Assembly (NCBI GenBank): GCA_039707655.1 | Contig: CM077666.1 | Coordinates: forward strand, 244,434,166 to 244,498,165 | Direction: 5' to 3' | Source: Elymus sibiricus | Taxonomy: Eukaryota > Streptophyta > Magnoliopsida > Poales > Poaceae | DNA length: 64,000 nucleotides | Shown here: one piece after another, positions 45,575 to 57,300 of the stretch | Layout of the letters: every line of letters begins with the position of its first letter | Position numbering within the stretch: the first letter of the stretch is position 1 | The notes under the pieces: model-generated | The model's database searches: none | What the model was told of the DNA's origin: nothing | Seen by the model: only the letters and a program-made list of their open reading frames with translations | Program-made: the position numbers and the translations under genes

Positions 45575-45627
45575 AACTAAAACTCCAGGTGGTTAAACCA
45601 AAATCACACAGAACAAGGGAGTACCTT

Positions 45628-45639
45628 GCTCTGATACCA
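45628..45639 (-). other. PBS for initiator tRNA-Met
   Basis: On - TGGTATCAGAGC, perfect, two bases from the 5' LTR. Confidence 0.88.
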
Positions 45640-45641
45640 AT

Positions 45642-47063
45642 TGAAAGCGCAGGTTATCTCCCAGAGGGGGGGGTGAATGTGAGATTATTAGAAATTCGTC
45701 AAACTCTGAAGAATTTGACGAAGAATAGAGTGAAGAAATAGAAACGCAAAGGAAACTAAGTCATCACAGAAACAGAGTACATGCGAACTGGATACATAAG
45801 AGTGAAGAACATGCAATCATACAATCATACAGGCATGAAGAATACGAACTGAGGAAATAAAAGATAACATGATCAAATACTTCAGTTCAAATTCGTCAGA
45901 GGACAGATCACAAATTCTTCAGTAGCGGAATAAAGTAAGGGAGGGTGAGGAATTTGAAACCAGGTTGGCTCGGTGAAGACAATGGAATTTGGTAGACCAG
46001 TTCCAGTTGCTGCATCAATTGTACGTCTGGTTGAGGCGGGCGAGTCGCAACTCAGAGAACACTTAGTCCTCACCGTATTCCTCTTGAGCTAAGGTCACTT
46101 AGACCTCGCCCAATCACTCGTGGTAAGTCTTCAAGGTAGACTTCCAAAACCTTCACAGACTTGTTCACCGGCATGCCACAATTACTCTTGGGTGCTCAGA
46201 ACATGATGCCTAACCGTCTGGAGGAATGACAGTCCTCAAAGGTAACAAGCGTCGGATCACACAGATCAATCTCTTCAGTGATGCTCAATCACTTAGGCTC
46301 TGGTTGAGTTTTTCCTCACTTGGGTTCTCACAAAGTCATCAGAGGATGGGTTGCTCTCAAATGATAAGGGTCAAGTTCTCTCGGAGCAGCCAACCAACAA
46401 GTGGTTGGGGGGGCGGCTATTTATAGCCAGGGGGCAACCCGACATGAATTGTCATAAATGCCCTTGTCTGATTCGACCGTTGTCAGGATAAGGATCCCCT
46501 CGACAGCTGGCACGCGGTGCAGCAACGGTCGGAAAGTTGTACTCTCAAATTCGTCAGGGCACTCAAGTTCCTCACGATAGGCAGCTCGCACTGGCGAACT
46601 CCTAACTCCTCAGCCTGACCAAATTCGCCAGCGACCAGATGAACTTCGTCACTGTTGCTAGCAAATGCGTCAGCTGTACTGGAGATTTCCAAAGGCTTCA
46701 CTCGAAGCGGCTTGTGTATGGGTTTCAGTAAGTTTGAGCATCACTTTGGAAATGTGAAATATGTTTCACCTAGACCCCCTTTAACAGTACGGTTTTTCCT
46801 ATGACTCAAATAAGAAGAAAAGAAACTACGAAAACCAAAGTCTTCAAGCTTCAAAGTCTTCACATCAATTTCTTCAAAGGCTGTACCAATTTCATCATCA
46901 AATTCTTCACTTGAAGAAATCTATTTTTAGGGGTCATCTTCCATGTGTTAAACCAAATCTTCAGGGACTTTGTGTCCTGTGTATACTCTCAAACACATTA
47001 GCTCCTCATCCTATTTGTCTTCAATACTCCAAAACCACTAAGGGGGCACTTGATGCACTTACA
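45642..47063 (-). repeat. 5' LTR of the Sirevirus-type element
   Basis: 1422 bp; reads from 47063 down to 45642. TATA box 46418-46427 on -. The outer end adjoins TSD copy 47064-47068. Confidence 0.93.
46418..46427 (-). promoter_or_regulatory. TATA box of the Sirevirus-type 5' LTR
   Basis: CTATAAATAG on -, in a GC-rich surround conserved in both LTRs. Confidence 0.65.
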
Positions 47064-47068
47064 AAACC

Positions 47069-47414
47069 CCATGATATGATACGCTCTATCACACATAAGC
47101 CTCCTTATATCTTCCTCAAAACAGCCACCATACCTACCTATCATGGCATTTCCATAGCCATTCCGAGATATATTGCCATGCAACTTCCATCATCATCATA
47201 TACATGACTTGAGCATTCATTGTCATATTGCTTTGCACGATCGTAAGATGGCTAGCATGATATTTTCATCGCTTGTCTGTTTTTTGATATCTTTGCTACG
47301 CTAGATCATTGCACATCCTGGTACACTGCGAGAGGCATTCATATAGAGTCATATTTGTTCAAGTATCGAGTTGTAATTTTTGAGTTGTAAGTAAATAGAA
47401 GTGTGATGATCATC
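47069..47414 (+). other. Sabrina-like internal region, middle part
   Basis: Continues the element between its two nested insertions; no ORF. Ends with TCATC (47410-47414), the left TSD of the LARD-like element. Confidence 0.8.
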
Positions 47415-48459
47415 TGTAACATCCCAAAATTCTAAATTTTAAAATGTTATATTAAATAAATAAATATGATTGATTGTTTGATTGTTTGTTGGAATGACTG
47501 ACTGAAAGTGAGTGAAATTTGAAACTTTTCGAAACTTTAATGAGAGGGAATGAAATGACTTTCCCAAAACTTTCACTTTGCATTTTGATCTCCATGAATT
47601 CAAATTCATTTCATCACAAAACCCTAGAGTGAAGATGATATGACTTCTTCCATTTAAAGAAATAAAAAGGGATTTGAAAATGATTTGAATTTCATTTGAA
47701 ATATTTTCAAATTCACAAACTTTATGCAACTCAATGATTTTCATGAGAGAGGATAAAATGACTTCTTCAAATTATATGAAATATGAGTTGGAAGTTAAAA
47801 GAAAGGATTTGAAAGTGGTTTGAAATTCAAACTCAAACCCAATTTGGAGTTATTTGGTTTTTATTTAATTTATTTTTTCTCCAAAAAGAAAATATATGGA
47901 AAATAGGTTAACATGATTCCCTTCAACAGAAAAATGGAGAAAAGTAAATTTGAAGTTATTTTGATATTTTAAAATAATTTTATTTGAATTTTTATTGCAA
48001 CAGTAGCACTGTTTGCATTATTTGAATTTGTGTGAATTTTATTTGAACATGAAAAATAGTGCATGTTTTAGGATTTATTTTTATGAAAATTTTGGTATAT
48101 AATATTCCTATATAAGTCTTTTATTTTATTTTTGTTTTTCTTCTCTTTTGTTCTCTGTTTTAAAAAAAAAATTAGCCAAAGCCACCCGAGGCCCATCTCT
48201 CTCTCTCCCACCCCACGGCCCACCTGGCCAGGCCGGCCCATCCCTCCCCGCAGCTCGTTCGCGCGCGAACCGTTACGCGCCGGTCGCCCGCTCCTGCTCA
48301 CCTCTCCCTCGCTCGCTCTCCGGTCACCGACAGGTGGGACCCACCTGTCGGACCCTTCATCAACCCAGCGCCGGGTCCGTATCCCGCCGCCGCCGCGACC
48401 ACCCCGCATCCTTCGGGATTCGATCGATCTCTGCAGCACCTTTCGCAAGTTTTGTCCCC

Positions 48460-48467
48460 TATAAATA
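48460..48467 (+). promoter_or_regulatory. TATA box of the LARD-like LTR
   Basis: TATAAATA flanked by pyrimidine-rich sequence, conserved in the other LTR (about 55443-55450). A start near 48490 would give a GC-rich leader. Confidence 0.65.
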
Positions 48468-50455
48468 CTCCCCTACTCCTCCTCGTCCGATTTTCGGAAA
48501 AATCTCGATCTCCCGTGCCCGTTTCACCCTGATCCGATCTCGCCGGAGTCCGCTAGTAGAAGCTTCTGCCACCATCATTTTCGTCGCCACCAAGGGTATC
48601 GAGATCCTCTTTTTCCACCTATATGCTTCGCCTCTGTCTCCTCTCTTTCCCTCACCTCCTAATTCGCGTAGGGACGCCCCAGAACGAGTCAATCGAGCTC
48701 GCAGATCTCGCCGGCGCCGCCCATGCTCCAGCCGCCCTCCGCCGTCACCAGAGGATGCCACCGACAATGACGAGGTAACTTATGAGCTCGCCACCCCTAG
48801 CCGCGCCTCGTCCGATCCTCCTTGGAGTTCGGCGACCACCAAGACGAGCGCCACGACCACCTCCCGACGCCGCGCTGCCGTCTTCCTCGACTTCGGCGGC
48901 CACCTCCACTGTGTTCCCGGTGAGCATCTCGTCACCGTCCAATCATAGATCTTGGGATTAGATTAGATTGGTTTCATTTTTTTCCCCAAACCGTTTTCTT
49001 CTAATTAGTGGCCGTTCGCTAGATAAGCTAGTTAGCGGACGCCACCCAGCCGATCATCGTGCGCCACGTCGCAGGGGATCTGTCTTTTTATTTATTTAGC
49101 CGCGACCACCGAATACCCTAAGTTTCGGCCACCCGCTCGGTTTTGTTAGCGAACGCACGCCCTAGGCCAATCAGAACGCAACACGTGGCCACTGGCCGAT
49201 CCGAAGTTTTGTCTTTATTTTAGTTTCTGTTTTAAAAACAGAAATAGTTTCAATCTTAGATTGCTTATATCTTTTAGGTTTTTAATCCAAATTGAGTGAT
49301 TCTTTTTGCATTGGATTAAGAATTTTATGAAGTTTCTTATGGTGCACTTGGGTTTCAAATTTGAGTACTTTAAATTTGAATTTGCTGAATTTTGTTCTAA
49401 TCACTATTTTGGCCCTAGTTTGAATTCTAGAATAGATTTTTGAGTGCTTCTTTTTGCTACGGGTCACTTGTGAGTTTGTTCATCAGTAGGTTTAATTTGA
49501 GTATTTTTTAGCATATTTTAAATTAGGGTTTATTAGAAACAGTACTGTTTTGCATGTATGATTGTTTTAGCTATTAAATTGTTGTTTTAAGTTATTTTAA
49601 ATTAATTCTTTTTGTCACTTTTGACAAATTGAATTGTGTCTCTGTTGGTTAATAGTAGGTATAATTTTAGAATTTATTTTTATGGTTTAGATACTGTTTT
49701 GTTTTATTGTTGATTAGTTATTTAGTTATAGTTAATAGAATAGTTTTATTATTACAAAAGTAATTCTTTTGCCACTTCAAGTTATTTTATTTTTGTTTCT
49801 GTTAATTAGGAGTAAATTAGTTTTTATGGTTATTTAGTATTGATTATTATTGTTTTAATGTATGCTTGGTTGTTATAATTGTTTTAGTGTTAACTATATA
49901 GTTATAGTAGTTGTTAAATTAGTTCTTTTTACTAGTTAATAATTTAGTAAAATACTTTCTGTTGTTTTATTAAAATTGTATTTTTCTTTGCTGTAGAAAA
50001 GTTATTTTAGTGCTGTTATGAGAGCTATTGGTTGTTATTGTGTGAGTTGGTTTCCCTTGTTTTCTTTGAAGTTTTCTTTGGATTTCTTGGATTTTATTAT
50101 TATTTTCTTTATTGCTTTTGATTGTTATTTTGATTGATAGTATTGATTGCTAGAGTTTTTTGCTTACGTGAATGCAATGTTTGACTATATAGATTTCCTC
50201 GGAGAGACGAATAGTTCTATGAAGTTTCCGAGAGCGTTAATATCTTCATCAAGTAATACCAGGCAAGTTCACTTTGACCATTTTATTCATACCTATGTTT
50301 TCATTGCATTTAGCGACACCATTCAACAATCCCTCCAGTAGCGATATTGAATTCTTGTAGTTGAGTAGAATGCATGAGGTAGGAGCCCACCACCCTGTTA
50401 TCAAGCCCCGGGACGTTATTTATTTTAATGCTACGCTATAGTAGACGGGGTTGGT

Positions 50456-50917
50456 ATGAGTGTTCGGGAGAGGTGTGAGAATGGAGGACTCTACGTCAAT
50501 GACGACAACTTCATGATGGCAATTTCAAGACCGGCATTCTTCAAGGCCTGCATCTTCAAGGCCTCAAGATTTCGAGACTCGAGACAAGATTTCAATACAC
50601 ACTACTGGGTGAAGGATGGATTTGATGGGCACCCTGGAGTAACCAGTGGATGGCCGGGATGCATGGAGAAGCGCCATGACATCTTGCGGAAAGCTTCACC
50701 CAGACTCAAAGAGACGGAAGAATACTTCATGCCCGGAAGCTTACCTGTGCAACCGCAAGTCATTATGGGCTCTGGCTTGGTTGACCCTAGTTGTGACTCT
50801 GGCTGGGACGGTGCTAGCAGATGTAGAACTACGGTAGGATTGGATGAGCACCGGACAGTGGTCAGAGGAACTCTTCGGAAGACCATGTTTCGGTCGTCTT
50901 GTTCTCAAACACCCTGA
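50456..50917 (+). CDS. 153-codon ORF inside the LARD-like LTR, unknown
   Basis: An identical ORF is in the other LTR (57440-57901). It starts MSVRERCENGG, is mixed in charge with several Arg/Lys and Cys, and has no recognisable domain, signal peptide or membrane segment. It lies downstream of the putative promoter in the R/U5 part, so it would be on the element's transcript. Identity between LTRs is not evidence of selection because the whole surrounding tract is identical. It may be chance. Confidence 0.3.
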   Translation: MSVRERCENGGLYVNDDNFMMAISRPAFFKACIFKASRFRDSRQDFNTHYWVKDGFDGHPGVTSGWPGCMEKRHDILRKASPRLKETEEYFMPGSLPVQPQVIMGSGLVDPSCDSGWDGASRCRTTVGLDEHRTVVRGTLRKTMFRSSCSQTP

Positions 50918-51587
50918 AGTGCGAGAACGTAAAGAGAGGGATCGAATCTTGTGGGTAAAGTGCACAACACTCTGCAGAGTTAAAACCTAATCGATTAGCC
51001 GTGTCCCCGGTTACGGACAATTTGAGCCTCTGGACTTGGATCTATCTCTGAACTCTCAACACCGGACTGATAACTAATTGTGGGCAACTTATGATACTTT
51101 TGGGCTATGAGACATCGGTTGGCGGAACCATGTCGTAGTAGATAACTCTGTAGTGAAGACTCCTGATATTCCGTTGATGTAGGGAAAATAAAACCAGCTT
51201 TTACGCAAAAACTCAAACACAGAGCCACAATGCCATATTGCATATAGAATAGTTTTATCATCTGTTTTTCTTATGGTGATCTTGCCGGTACATTCAATGT
51301 ACTGACCTACACGGCTACAACGTATCATGTTGCATGATTTCTACGACGAGTAAGAGTTACGATATAGGGTTACGGTCTACACTCAACTTGCCGATGGCGT
51401 TGATGGGAATCCACACCCGTTTGACTGTTTCCGCTGTGACTTATGAGGTATATATCAGTTTTACGTTTTTATACATGTGGTTGCACTTTGATATATACAT
51501 TGATGTACTGTGTGTGCCAGCATACTGATCCAGGGATGGCACAGATACACAGAGGCTTGGCCGCTTGAGGTCGGGTCGCTCCAGAGA

Positions 51588-51599
51588 TGGTATCAGAGC
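51588..51599 (+). other. PBS for initiator tRNA-Met
   Basis: TGGTATCAGAGC, perfect, four bases after the LTR. Confidence 0.85.
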
Positions 51600-51901
51600 A
51601 CATGTTGAGTGTAGGACGTGACCCTAGAAATCGGAAAGCCCCTAGGACATGATATCTCTAAAACTTTATTTTCAAAAAGACCCTTACTTCTCGTCTTTTT
51701 GATTTATTCAAATGGTCCCTCTTACCTCAATTAGTTATAATATATCCCTTCCCCTTTTGACCACACGGAGGATCAACTGAAGCCACTCCAAGAAGGACCA
51801 GATATCGGACATCTGATGGCCACTTCGGAGTAAAGAAGATTTCACCATACATTAGAAGAATTGAAGCTACACCAGTTAAAGACTCCGAAGACTCGAAGAA
51901 A

Positions 51902-53086
51902 TTGAAGACCCTGAAGAAACCCATCATTTATATGACCCTTAGAAGACCAAACCCCTGTTGTATGCTCACGTTAGGTACGATGATTTGTGAGCTGTCATTG
52001 TTTGATGTTTTTTCCGACAGCCAACAAAATAAAATATATTTTCAAAACTATATTAATTGTATTGTGTGTATCTCTCTATCTCTCTCGAATCTCATCCCAA
52101 AACCCTTGGACCCAATAGATGATGAATGGAGATGGACTGGTATTCTCTGGACCGATGACTCAGCCGGAGATAGAGCTATGGATTCAAAACATGGAAATTC
52201 ATTCGGAAGCAATTTGGTTGCAAGGAAGTATGAGGTTCAATACGCTCTTCAGTACTTTACAGAAAGTGCTGCAACCTGGTGGAAAATGCATCAAGCCATA
52301 CAAGGATGTAATGGAGCAAAAACTTGGGAGGAATTCAAGAAGACTCTGCTAAGATCCCGTCTCATCCGGAAGCATTATGATAACCCGATGAAGAAACCTT
52401 GTGCCTGCAAGATATGCGGAGAAATAGGACACACCCAGGAAGAACACAAGGATGGATGCCCTCATTGTGAAGAAAATCACCCGGATGAAGACTGCCCAAC
52501 TAGGCAGGTGACATGTTGCTTGTGTGAAGGAACCACTCATTACCCGGCTCAATGCCAAATGTACCCCAAGGTACAAGAAATCATCAAGCATCAGGAGGAA
52601 GCCATGAAGGAAGCCCTCAAGGAAAGTTTAGAAGACCCTGTGATGAAGGAAGTTGTTAAAGACCCAGAGGAAGAAGGCCTAAACAACTTTTATTCCAATG
52701 CCTGCTATTCCTGTGGAGAAGAAGGACATTTTTCACGGTATTGCATGAAGGAAAGAAAAGAGTATCTGCGAAACTTCCCGACAGAAGAAGTGGAGTTTGA
52801 CCCACAGGAAATAGAATCTCTGATCAGTACGAAGAAATCCAGGAAGAAGAAGAGAAAGTATACAAGGAAGAGTCAAATCCCTGCACAGAAGGACCTGAGC
52901 TACATCACATGTTTCAAGTGCAAGACCTTAGGTCACTACGCTAATATGTGCCTAGGAAAGGAGCTAAGAACCCAAGGAGCAGACACAATCACCAAGAAGC
53001 CCCGAGACTTGTCGGAAGTCATCTGTTTACTTTACAAGGAAGTAGGACATGGTGCCAGGGAGTGTTCAGATCAGAAGAAAGCTTGA
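51902..53086 (+). pseudogene. LARD-like gag with five CCHC-type knuckles, frameshifted
   Basis: The gag core (TESAATWWKMHQAI, near 52258-52300) follows a segment in another frame (52119-52225, with IELWIQNMEIH), so a shift near 52225 breaks the N-terminus; the first 70 codons from 51902 are doubtful. Knuckles: CKICGEIGHTQEEH (52406-52447, last Cys replaced by His), CCLCEGTTHYPAQC (52514-52555), CYSCGEEGHFSRYC (52703-52744), CFKCKTLGHYANMC (52910-52951) and CLLYKEVGHGAREC (53024-53065, second Cys replaced by Tyr). Three are canonical. They would bind element RNA. Basic KKSRKKKRK lies between knuckles 3 and 4. No protease follows. Confidence 0.85.
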
Positions 53087-54395
53087 GCGGACTACTTCAG
53101 ATTTTGGTACTGGAATAAGGAATGTAATAAATATAGTAGGAAGCACTTTTATATTCCTGAGGATGTTGAGTTAAATTATGTAATGGAAATCTCGGAGATT
53201 GTAATGGTTCATGAATCAATAAAGACAAATGTGTCCTGATCTTAATTATTGCATTATATGTGCTCATGTTCGGAGATATGAAGAATAAGACCTATGGATG
53301 AACTAGTACATTTCATTTTAAGTGTGGTAGTAATTGGTAAAACCACAGGAACAAAGTAGAAGAATGTAACGTTCATGCCAAGGAGTTTGGATAAAATAAG
53401 TTCGAAGTTTGTTGTGGTATGTTGGTTAACCCAAGACCATGAAGGAACGAAGTGCAATTGGATTTAAGGAGGTGTAATGTTGGAATATGGAACGTTTGTA
53501 AACTCCAAGGATGAGTTAAAGTTGTACAAGTGTTGAAGTGGGCCATAACCCACAGGACCCAGGATTTGCTAAGGAAACAAGCCCAATCTTGTTGAAGAAG
53601 GAATCCTGAAGGAGCTACGATTTCATCAGCAGGCATTTCATAGGAGGTTACGTAAACCCCGAGAGTTGTGAAGAAACGATAGATTTATGTTTGGCTTGCA
53701 GAACCAATGGATTTATCCGAACCCAGTTCGAGGACAAGAGAAATTCTGCAATGCTTGTGAGAATGCCCGAGTGTTAGAATTTGCGAGATTCGCTAAACCT
53801 TATACAGGGTAATGATTTGGGTGCGGAATGGATTGATCACCACGCCGACTTACTCTTGTCATTCGCTCTTGCTATTTGGAATGGTAAATCTAGAGTGACT
53901 TACCCATAGTAGAGAGACGATGATGTCAAAACCTTGTTTAAGCCTTAGAATGGTATGTTAAGAAACCCTGGTACCAGGCAATTATTGCCAAACGTAGGTT
54001 ATACGGTGAGATTCAACCCAGAACATTTTCCTGCAGGAAACAATAAATTGTTGACCACCATGAGGTTTTGATAGTTGTTTAGCATTGGCGACAGACCGAT
54101 CAGCTAAGAAGACCCAGTCTCGGGAACAGTCTTAATTTGATGAAAGGACCCGGGATTATGAGAAAAGAGGTTATGCCCTTACCGGAAGAGCACCAGTGAA
54201 GGAATTATTCCGAAGGATATGAGCAGACAGACACCGTCAACCCAAAAAGGTGGAATACCGGAGCTTGAAGGAACCATGACTCTGATTTTAAGTGTGGTAG
54301 CACCCCAGACTCTCCCGACCAATGGATTTGCTGGACCTTTTCTTGCTAGCCTCTCCGAATCTCGAGGACGAGATTCATTTTAAGTGTGGTACGTT
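53087..54395 (+). other. LARD-like internal non-coding region
   Basis: No pol motif in any frame. The phrase ATTTTAAGTGTGGTA recurs near 53315, 54284 and at the LTR boundary (54376-54391), where it takes the place of the PPT. It lacks a run of G, so it looks like a decayed TTAAGGGGGG-type PPT. Confidence 0.6.
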
Positions 54396-57300
54396 TGTAA
54401 CATCCCAAAATTCTAAATTTTGGAATGTTATATTAAATAAATAAATATGATTGATTGTTTGATTGTTTGTTGGAATGACTGACTGAAAGTGAGTGAAATT
54501 TGAAACTTTTTGAAACTTTAATGAGAGGGAATGAAATGACTTTCCCAAAACTTTCACTTTGCATTTTGATCTCCATGAATTCAAATTCATTTCATCACAA
54601 AACCCTAGAGTGAAGATGACATGACTTCTTCCATTTAAAGAAATAAAAAGGGATTTGAAAATGATTTGAATTTCATTTGAAATATTTTCAAATTCAGAAA
54701 CTTTATGCAACTCAATGATTTTCATGAGAGAGGATAAAATGACTTCTTCAAATTATATGAAATATGAGTTGGAAGTTAAAAGAAAGGATTTGAAAGTGGT
54801 TTGAAATTCAAACTCAAACCCAATTTGGAGTTATTTGGTTTTTATTTAATTTATTTTTTCTCCAAAAAGAAAATATATGGAAAATAGGTTAACATGATTC
54901 ACTTCAACAGAAAAATGGAGAAAAGTAAATTTGAAGTTATTTTGATATTTTAAAATAATTATATTATAATTTTTATTGCAACAGTAGCACTGTTTGCATT
55001 ATTTGAATTTGTGTGAATTTTATTTGAACATGAAAAATAGTGCATGTTTTAGGATTTATTTTTATGAAAATTTTGGTATATAATATTCCTATATAAGTCT
55101 TTTATTTTATTTTTGTTTTTCTTCTCTTTTGTTCTCTGTTTTTAAAAAAAAAATTTAGCCAAAGCCACCCGAGGCCCATCTCTCTCTCTCCCACCCCACG
55201 GCCCACCTGGCCAGGCCGGCCCATCCCTCCCCGCGGCTCGTTCGCGCGCGAACCGTTACGCGCCGGTCGCCCGCTCCTGCTCACCTCTCCCTCGCTCTCT
55301 CTCCGGTCACCGACAGGTGGGACCCACCTGTCGGACCCTTTATCGACCCAGCGCTGGATCCGTATCCCGCCGCCGCCGCGACCACCCCGCATCCTTCGGG
55401 ATTCGATCGATCTCTGCAGCCCCTTTCGCAAGTTTTGTCCCCTATAAATACTCCCCTACTCCTCCTCGTCCGATTTTCGGAAAAATCTCGATCTCCCGTA
55501 CCCGTTTCACCCTGATCCGATCTCGCCGGAGTCCGCTAGTAGAAGCTTCTGCCACCATCATTTTCGTCGCCACCAAGGGTATCGAGATCCTCTTTTTCCA
55601 CCTATATGCTTCGCCTCTGTCTCCTCTCTTTCCCTCACCTCCTAATTCGCGCAGGGACGCCCCAGAACGAGTCAATCGAGCTCGCAGATCTCGTCGGCGC
55701 CGCCCATGCTCCAGCCGCCCTCCGCCGTCACCAGAGGATGCCACCGACAATGTCGAGGTAACTTACGAGCTCGCCTCCCCTAGCCGCGCCTCGTCCGATC
55801 CTCCCTGGAGTTCGGCGACCACCAAGACGAGCGCCACGACCACCTCCCGACGCCGCGCTGCCGTCTTCCTCGACTTCGGCGGCCACCTCCACTGTGTTCC
55901 CGGTGAGCATCTCGTCACCGTCCGATCATAGATCTAGGGATTAGATTAGATTGGTTTCATTTTTTTTCCCCAAACCGTTTTCTTCTAATTAGTGGCCGTT
56001 CGCTAGATAAGCTAGTTAGCGGACGCCACCCAGCCGATCATCGTGCGCCACGTCGCAGGGGATCTGTCTTTTTATTTATTTAGCCGCGACCACCGAATAC
56101 CCTAAGTTTCGGCCACCCGCTCGGTTTTGTTAGCGAACGCACGCCCTAGGCCAATCAGAACGCAACACGTGGCCACTGGCCGATCCGAAGTTTTGTCTTT
56201 ATTTTAGTTTCTGTTTTAAAAACAGAAACAGTTTCAATCTTAGATTGCTTATATCTTTTAGGTTTTTAATCCAAATTGAGTGATTCTTTTTGCATTGGAT
56301 TAAGAATTTTATGAAGTTTCTTATGGTGCACTTGGGTTTCAAATTTGAGTACTTTAAATTTGAATTTGCTGAATTTTGTTCTAATCACTATTTTGGCCCT
56401 AGTTTGAATTCTAGAATAGATTTTTGAGTGCTTCTTTTTGCTACGGGTCACTTGTGAGTTTGTTCATCAGTAGGTTTAATTTGAGTATTTTTTAGCATAT
56501 TTTAAATTAGGGTTTATTAGAAACAGTACTGTTTTGCATGTATGATTGTTTTAGCTATTAAATTGTTGTTTTAAGTTATTTTAAATTAATTCTTTTTGTC
56601 ACTTTTGACAAATTGAATTGTGTCTCTGTTGGTTAATAGTAGGTATAATTTTAGAATTTATTTTTATGGTTTAGATACTGTTTTGTTTTATTGTTGATTA
56701 GTTATTTAGTTATAGTTAATAGAATAGTTTTATTATTACAAAAGTAATTCTTTTGCCACTTCAAGTTATTTTATTTTTGTTTCTGTTAATTAGGAGTAAA
56801 TTAGTTTTTATGGTTATTTAGTATTGATTATTATTGTTTTAATGTATGCTTGGTTGTTATAATTGTTTTAGTGTTAACTATATAGTTATAGTAGTTGTTA
56901 AATTAGTTCTTTTTACTAGTTAATAATTTAGTAAAATACTTTCTGTTGTTTTATTAAAATTGTATTTTTCTTTGCTGTAGAAAAGTTATTTTAGTGCTGT
57001 TATGAGAGCTATTGGTTGTTATTGTGTGAGTTGGTTTCCCTTGTTTTCTTTGAAGTTTTCTTTGGATTTCTTGGATTTTATTATTATTTTCTTTATTGCT
57101 TTTGATTGTTATTTTGATTGATAGTATTGATTGCTAGAGTTTTTTGCTTACGTGAATGCAATGTTTGACTATATAGATTTCCTCGGAGAGACGAATAGTT
57201 CTATGAAGTTTCCGAGAGCGTTAATATCTTCATCAAGTAATACCAGGCAAGTTCACTTTGACCATTTTATTCATACCTATGTTTTCATTGCATTTAGCGA

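Larger units (their letters stand above)
33385..47063 (-). mobile_element. Sirevirus-type Ty1/copia element (13.7 kb)
   Basis: LTRs 33385-34807 and 45642-47063, TSD AAACC, tRNA-iMet PBS (45628-45639), several PPTs by the left LTR. Order on - is gag, protease, integrase, RT, RNase H, then a long extra ORF and the 3' LTR. Integrase before RT defines copia; the long gag, the env-position ORF and multiple PPTs indicate the Sirevirus group (Maximus/SIRE-like, from memory). LTRs differ at about 45 sites by eye (about 3%). All ORFs carry stops or shifts. Confidence 0.93.
47415..51583 (+). repeat. 5' LTR of the LARD-like element (4169 bp)
   Basis: Starts TGTAACATCCC and ends CGGGTCGCTCCA (the other LTR has CTACA). 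It has an AT-rich first kb, a GC-rich leader-like part with a TATA box (48460-48467), a T-rich intron-like stretch (about 48980-50150) and a mixed part with a 153-codon ORF. Confidence 0.93.

Noticed and set aside
48148..48948. 266-codon ORF in the LARD-like LTR
   Set aside because: It starts upstream of the TATA box, is Arg/Ser/Pro-rich as expected of GC-rich leader DNA, and is not preserved at full length in the other LTR.
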